Below, piece after piece: positions 4,082 to 7,084 of a DNA stretch of 7,084 nucleotides. The translations under genes were made by a program, and so were the position numbers. Under the pieces are notes generated by a model that worked only from the letters and a program-made list of their open reading frames with translations, did not search any database and had not been told where the DNA came from. The DNA lies in contig JAHEYM010000205.1 in NCBI GenBank assembly GCA_023251595.1, positions 1 to 7,084 on the forward strand. The letters are read 5' to 3'. Positions within the stretch are counted from its first letter, which is position 1; every line of letters begins with the position of its first letter. Origin of the DNA: Bacteroidota bacterium. GTDB taxonomy: Bacteria; Bacteroidota; Bacteroidia; AKYH767-A; JABDAW01.

Positions 4082-7000
4082 ACCGTCCTCATTCGCGTTC
4101 GAACCGATTCCTGTCGTGAAGATCGTTACATTATGGATTACCGTGTCCGAGCCACAAGGGTTCGTGATAATCTGCATAACTGTATAGGTACCATCCACAT
4201 TATACTGATGAACCGGGTTCGACACATTCGATGATGTTCCATCACCGAAATCCCAATAATATATCTGAGCGTGTTGTGATTGATCTATAAATGTTGCAGT
4301 ATTCCATGTGACTGATGAGGTAAATGCCGCGACAGCCGCGGTATAACTTGTCAATGTGATCGAACTCGATGCTGAACATGCATTCAAATCGGTTACGGTA
4401 ACTGTATATATACCACCATTGAATGCGGTTATCGTTTGCGTAATAGCACCGGTGTTCCAGACATAGTTTCCACCACTGCCATTTGCAGTTAATGTAAGTG
4501 TATCACCCTGGCAGAACTTCGTATCAGGAGAGCATGAAATTGTAGAGATCGCCGCCGGATTCACCACCACCACAATCGGATTCGATGCTGATGTGCATGG
4601 TCCGGGATACGTTACCGTAACTGTATATGTACCTCCTGTGGTTACAAAAATACTTTGTGTCGTTTGTCCCGTGCTCCACAAATAAGATGTGCCGGGATCT
4701 GCCGTCAATGTTATGTTTCCACCCTGACAGAACGTTGTCGGACCAGATGCCGATACACCTGCCGCCGTAGCTCCGTTAACTGTGACGACGGTCACTGAAC
4801 TTGTGGCCGTGCAACCTGATGCATTCGTTACCGTAACTGTATAGTTACCGGAAGTAGTCACCACAATATTCGCTGTCGTGGCACCCGTACTCCATAAGTA
4901 CGTCGTTGCCAGACTCGATGAAAGAGTTACACTACCGCCTGAACAGAAGGTTGTCGGACCTGATGTCGTAATGATCGGTGTACTCGGCGTCGGACTTACT
5001 GTCACTGCCATTGGTGCGGATGTCGATGTACAGCCACCTATATATGTAACCGTAACTGTATAGCTACCCGAAGTGTTCGCAACAATCGATTGTGTTGTGG
5101 CTCCATTGCTCCATAAATATGAGGATGCATTATTCGCCGTCAATGTTACAGATCCTCCGGGACAGAAGGTCGTTGGTCCTGCTGCAGAAATTGTTGCCTG
5201 CAATGCTGCATTAACTGTAACGATTGTTACTGCGCTTGTCGCTGTGCATCCACTCGCGTTACCAACGGTCACAGAATAGTTTCCGGAAGTCGTTGGTGTA
5301 ATGCTCTGCGATGTTGCACCTGTGCTCCATAGATAACTTGTTGAATTTGGCGCAGTCAGCGTTACACTTCCTCCTGTACAGAATGTGGTCGGTCCCGATG
5401 TGGTAATGATCGGTGTTGCCGGAGTCGGATTCACTGTGATGGTTGTACTGCCTGAAGTCGAAACACATCCACCTATATATGTAACCGTAACTGTATAGTT
5501 ACCGGAAGTGTTCACTGTGATTGCCTGTGTCGTTGCACCGGTACTCCACATATAACTTTGTCCGACATTCGTTGTCAGCGTTGTGCTTCCACCGGCACAG
5601 AATGTCGTCGGACCACTCACGGTTATAGTTGCAGCAGTAACCGGATTCACTACCACGTTGATCGAGCTTGTCGAAGTGGCTGTACAACCTGAAGCATTCG
5701 TAACTGTAACACTATACGTACCGGATGTATTTACCGTAATACTTTGCGTCGTTGCACCATTGCTCCATAGATAAGAACTTGCAGCAGTACAATTTAATGT
5801 CACACTTCCACCCGTACAGAATGTGGTCGGACCTGACGCCGAAATAACAGGTGTTGTCGGAACAGGATTTACTGTCACCGTCGTACTTGTCGAAGTCGCA
5901 GAACATCCCGAACCATTTGTCGCAACGACACTATAGGTTCCGCCTGTTGTAACGTTTATACTTTGCGTGGTTGCACCTGTACTCCATAAATATGAAGTCG
6001 ATACACTCGATGTCAACGTAACATTTCCTCCCGTACAGAAAGTGATTGGTCCTGATGGTGTAATCACCGGAATTGCCGGTGCAGGATTCACGGTTACAAC
6101 GGTAGGTGTCGAAGCCGCTGTACAACCATTGAGGTCGGTTACCGTAACTATATAGTTACCACTTATGTTCACCGTAATCATTTGACTTACTCCCCCCGAA
6201 CTCCACACATAAGAAGGAGCAACAGTCGAGGTGAGATCCACCGTTCCACCCGAACAGAAACTGGTCGGACCTGACGCTGTGATAACAGGTATCGCGGGAC
6301 TTGGATTCACGATCACTATAGTTGGTAATGAAGTCGAAGTACAGCCACCGGCAGAAGTCAGCACAACGCTGTAACTTCCATTCGCATTCACAGTGATTGC
6401 TTGCGTCGTTGCACCAGTGCTCCATAGATAAGATGTTCCTGCGGTTGAGGTTAATGTTACACTTCCTCCGTTACAGAATGTTGTTGGCCCGGAAGCAGTG
6501 ATAGTAGCAGGTGTCGGTGTACTCACACTTACGGTTGTCGTAGTTGAAGTCGCAGTGCATCCATTTACATCCGTCAACGTAACTGTATAGTTACCGGAGG
6601 AATTTGTCGTGATACTCTGTGTCGTACTTCCATCGCTCCATAAATAGGAAACTCCTAATGTAGATGTGAGCGTCACGTTTCCACCACTGCAAATTGCGGT
6701 CGGTCCTGAAGGTGTAATCGTGACTGTTGGTGGTGCATTCACTTGTACGGTTGTTACTGCACTCGTAGCTGTGCAACCTCCGGCGTATGTCACCGTGACT
6801 GTATAACTTCCTGAAGTGAGTGTGGTGATGGATTGCAACGTAGAACCCGTACTCCATAAATAACCGGTACCGACATTTGCAGTCAGAACCACATTTCCAC
6901 CTGAACAGAACGTTGTGGGGCCACCTGCTGTAATACTTGCGGCAGGTGCGCTCGAAACGGTTACAACGGTAGCTGCCGAAACAGCAGTGCAACCGCCTGC

Positions 7001-7084
7001 ATTCGAAATCGTACATGTATAGCTACCGGAAGTATTCACCGTTATACTCTGTGTCGTTTCTCCCGTACTCCATGAATATGTTGT
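3839..7084 (-). CDS. Giant Ig-like-repeat surface/secreted protein with PKD domain and T9SS type A sorting domain (5' end beyond the window)
   Basis: The frame is open across the right edge and ends at TAG 3841-3839, giving 1081 visible residues. A GTG at 7039 is only an internal codon: the repeat pattern continues upstream of it (WSTGETTQSIT). Counting from the edge, residues 1-54 are the end of one repeat, about 55-915 are twelve 72-73-residue Ig-like units, 917-989 are a PKD domain (YYWDFGDGTS, residues 942-951) and 1002-1081 are a type A T9SS sorting domain (YPNPASEQLNV, then DMLGKIIY, then FAPGVYFLNVSSG and a basic tail). The protein should cross the inner membrane by Sec, using a signal peptide not seen here, and the outer membrane by T9SS, with the tail then cleaved and the protein anchored or released. 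Large proteins of this type are usually adhesins or matrix or gliding-surface components; the ligand cannot be told. No catalytic domain is visible. Confidence 0.93.
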   Translation of the reverse strand, partial: TTYSWSTGETTQSITVNTSGSYTCTISNAGGCTAVSAATVVTVSSAPAASITAGGPTTFCSGGNVVLTANVGTGYLWSTGSTLQSITTLTSGSYTVTVTYAGGCTATSAVTTVQVNAPPTVTITPSGPTAICSGGNVTLTSTLGVSYLWSDGSTTQSITTNSSGNYTVTLTDVNGCTATSTTTTVSVSTPTPATITASGPTTFCNGGSVTLTSTAGTSYLWSTGATTQAITVNANGSYSVVLTSAGGCTSTSLPTIVIVNPSPAIPVITASGPTSFCSGGTVDLTSTVAPSYVWSSGGVSQMITVNISGNYIVTVTDLNGCTAASTPTVVTVNPAPAIPVITPSGPITFCTGGNVTLTSSVSTSYLWSTGATTQSINVTTGGTYSVVATNGSGCSATSTSTTVTVNPVPTTPVISASGPTTFCTGGSVTLNCTAASSYLWSNGATTQSITVNTSGTYSVTVTNASGCTATSTSSINVVVNPVTAATITVSGPTTFCAGGSTTLTTNVGQSYMWSTGATTQAITVNTSGNYTVTVTYIGGCVSTSGSTTITVNPTPATPIITTSGPTTFCTGGSVTLTAPNSTSYLWSTGATSQSITPTTSGNYSVTVGNASGCTATSAVTIVTVNAALQATISAAGPTTFCPGGSVTLTANNASSYLWSNGATTQSIVANTSGSYTVTVTYIGGCTSTSAPMAVTVSPTPSTPIITTSGPTTFCSGGSVTLSSSLATTYLWSTGATTANIVVTTSGNYTVTVTNASGCTATSSVTVVTVNGATAAGVSASGPTTFCQGGNITLTADPGTSYLWSTGQTTQSIFVTTGGTYTVTVTYPGPCTSASNPIVVVVNPAAISTISCSPDTKFCQGDTLTLTANGSGGNYVWNTGAITQTITAFNGGIYTVTVTDLNACSASSSITLTSYTAAVAAFTSSVTWNTATFIDQSQHAQIYYWDFGDGTSSNVSNPVHQYNVDGTYTVMQIITNPCGSDTVIHNVTIFTTGIGSNANEDGVYIYPNPASEQLNVWINEGTWVHTNIVLTDMLGKIIYSQDVENPGTHFTTQIKVNEFAPGVYFLNVSSGEARMVKKVVVE
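4118..4336 (-). other. PKD domain (within the giant CDS)
   Basis: This stretch of about 73 residues runs AAVAAFTSSVTWNTATFIDQS, then YYWDFGDGTSSNVSNPVHQY, then GTYTVMQIITN. It holds the PKD signature WDFGDG and the H-x-Y-x-x-x-G-x-Y-x-V pattern. Unlike the repeats before it, it contains charged and His residues. It probably acts as a rigid spacer between the Ig-like stalk and the sorting tail. Confidence 0.9.
4340..7084 (-). repeat. Tandem coding repeat, 216-219 bp period, 12 complete Ig-like units plus a partial one
   Basis: Each unit starts at a GPTTFCxGG motif. Units in transcription order are 6922-6707, 6706-6491, 6490-6272, 6271-6053, 6052-5834, 5833-5615, 5614-5396, 5395-5180, 5179-4961, 4960-4745, 4744-4529 and 4528-4340; 7084-6923 is the end of a preceding unit. 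The consensus is GPTTFCxGGxVTL, then SYLWSTGATTQSI, then SGxYTVTVT, then a second Cys (GC). The two Cys are about 44 residues apart and probably form one disulfide per domain. Linkers are of two kinds: a longer Pro-rich one (NPxPATPxIT, 73-residue units) and a shorter one (72-residue units). The fold resembles the Ig-like domains common in Bacteroidota secreted proteins. The last unit is the most divergent (SPDTKFCQGD). Confidence 0.92.
4745..5614 (-). repeat. Higher-order 435-bp duplication: units 7-8 and units 9-10
   Basis: Units 7 and 8 (5614-5180) and units 9 and 10 (5179-4745) are two copies of a two-domain block of exactly 435 bp (145 codons). The odd units share TVTYIGGC with a Pro-rich linker (TPATPIITT or TPSTPIITT). 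The even units share NASGCTATS with a short Ala-rich linker. At DNA level, a stretch of about 30 bp beginning CCACCTATATATGTAACC (plus strand) recurs at 5034 and 5469, exactly 435 bp apart. Unit 11 begins a third, degraded copy (TYPGPCTSAS). Confidence 0.7.

Noticed and set aside
4878..6425. Many 60-90-residue open frames on both strands inside the repeat gene (for example 4878-5063 plus, 5967-6155 plus, 6156-6425 minus)
   Set aside because: They recur at the repeat period in the wrong frames, resemble each other only because the DNA repeats, and have no recognisable domain. They are shadows of the giant protein.
7037..7039. GTG as the start codon of the giant protein
   Set aside because: The frame stays open to the window edge and encodes the typical repeat sequence WSTGETTQSIT just upstream, so the real start is outside the window.
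4340..7084. Regularly spaced repeated DNA resembling a CRISPR-like or satellite array
   Set aside because: The period is 216-219 bp, the similarity is strongest in one open reading frame, and changes preserve a protein consensus with paired Cys. It is a coding domain repeat.

Overview
The window looks like chromosomal DNA of a Bacteroidota (Bacteroidetes) bacterium. It carries a type IX secretion (T9SS) C-terminal sorting domain on a giant repeat protein, TAnnTTTG-type -7 promoter elements upstream of several genes, few clear Shine-Dalgarno sequences, and an Mrp-family ATPase with a C-terminal sequence I associate with this phylum. All eight genes lie on the minus strand, so transcription runs from the right edge to the left edge.

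In transcription order: (1) 7084-3839 is the C-terminal part of a very large secreted protein. It has at least 12 complete Ig-like repeats of 72-73 residues with two Cys each, then a PKD domain and a T9SS sorting tail; its N-terminus lies outside the window. (2) 3812-3483 is a small alkyltransferase-like (ATL) DNA-repair protein in which the methyl-acceptor Cys is Ala. (3) 3365-2262 is an Mrp/ApbC-type P-loop ATPase and (4) 2219-1971 a NifU C-terminal-domain protein. These two form a likely iron-sulfur cluster scaffold/carrier operon. (5) 1861-1568 and (6) 1571-1071 are a TacA/TacT-type toxin-antitoxin pair (ribbon-helix-helix antitoxin and GNAT acetyltransferase toxin) with a 4-bp ATGA overlap, followed after 21 bp by (7) 1049-609, a HigA-like helix-turn-helix protein with no HigB partner. 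(8) 521-1 is the N-terminal part of a tetratricopeptide-repeat protein cut by the left edge.

The non-coding DNA is short (largest gap 117 bp) but structured. Three arrays of exactly four AATTAGG-like heptamers sit at the stop codons of the ATL, Mrp and NifU genes. A fourth, opposite-facing array of five nnnTTAG heptamers lies just upstream of mrp. The toxin-antitoxin promoter has a perfect TACGGA-N5-TCCGTA inverted repeat abutting its -7 element, a good candidate autoregulatory operator. The toxin-antitoxin cassette is visibly more AT-rich than the mrp/nifU and T9SS genes, which fits an acquired module between housekeeping genes.

The points most worth attention are the three-component toxin-antitoxin layout, the heptamer arrays tied to stop codons, and the almost charge-free repeat stalk of the T9SS protein, which has no Lys, Arg or His over about 855 residues.
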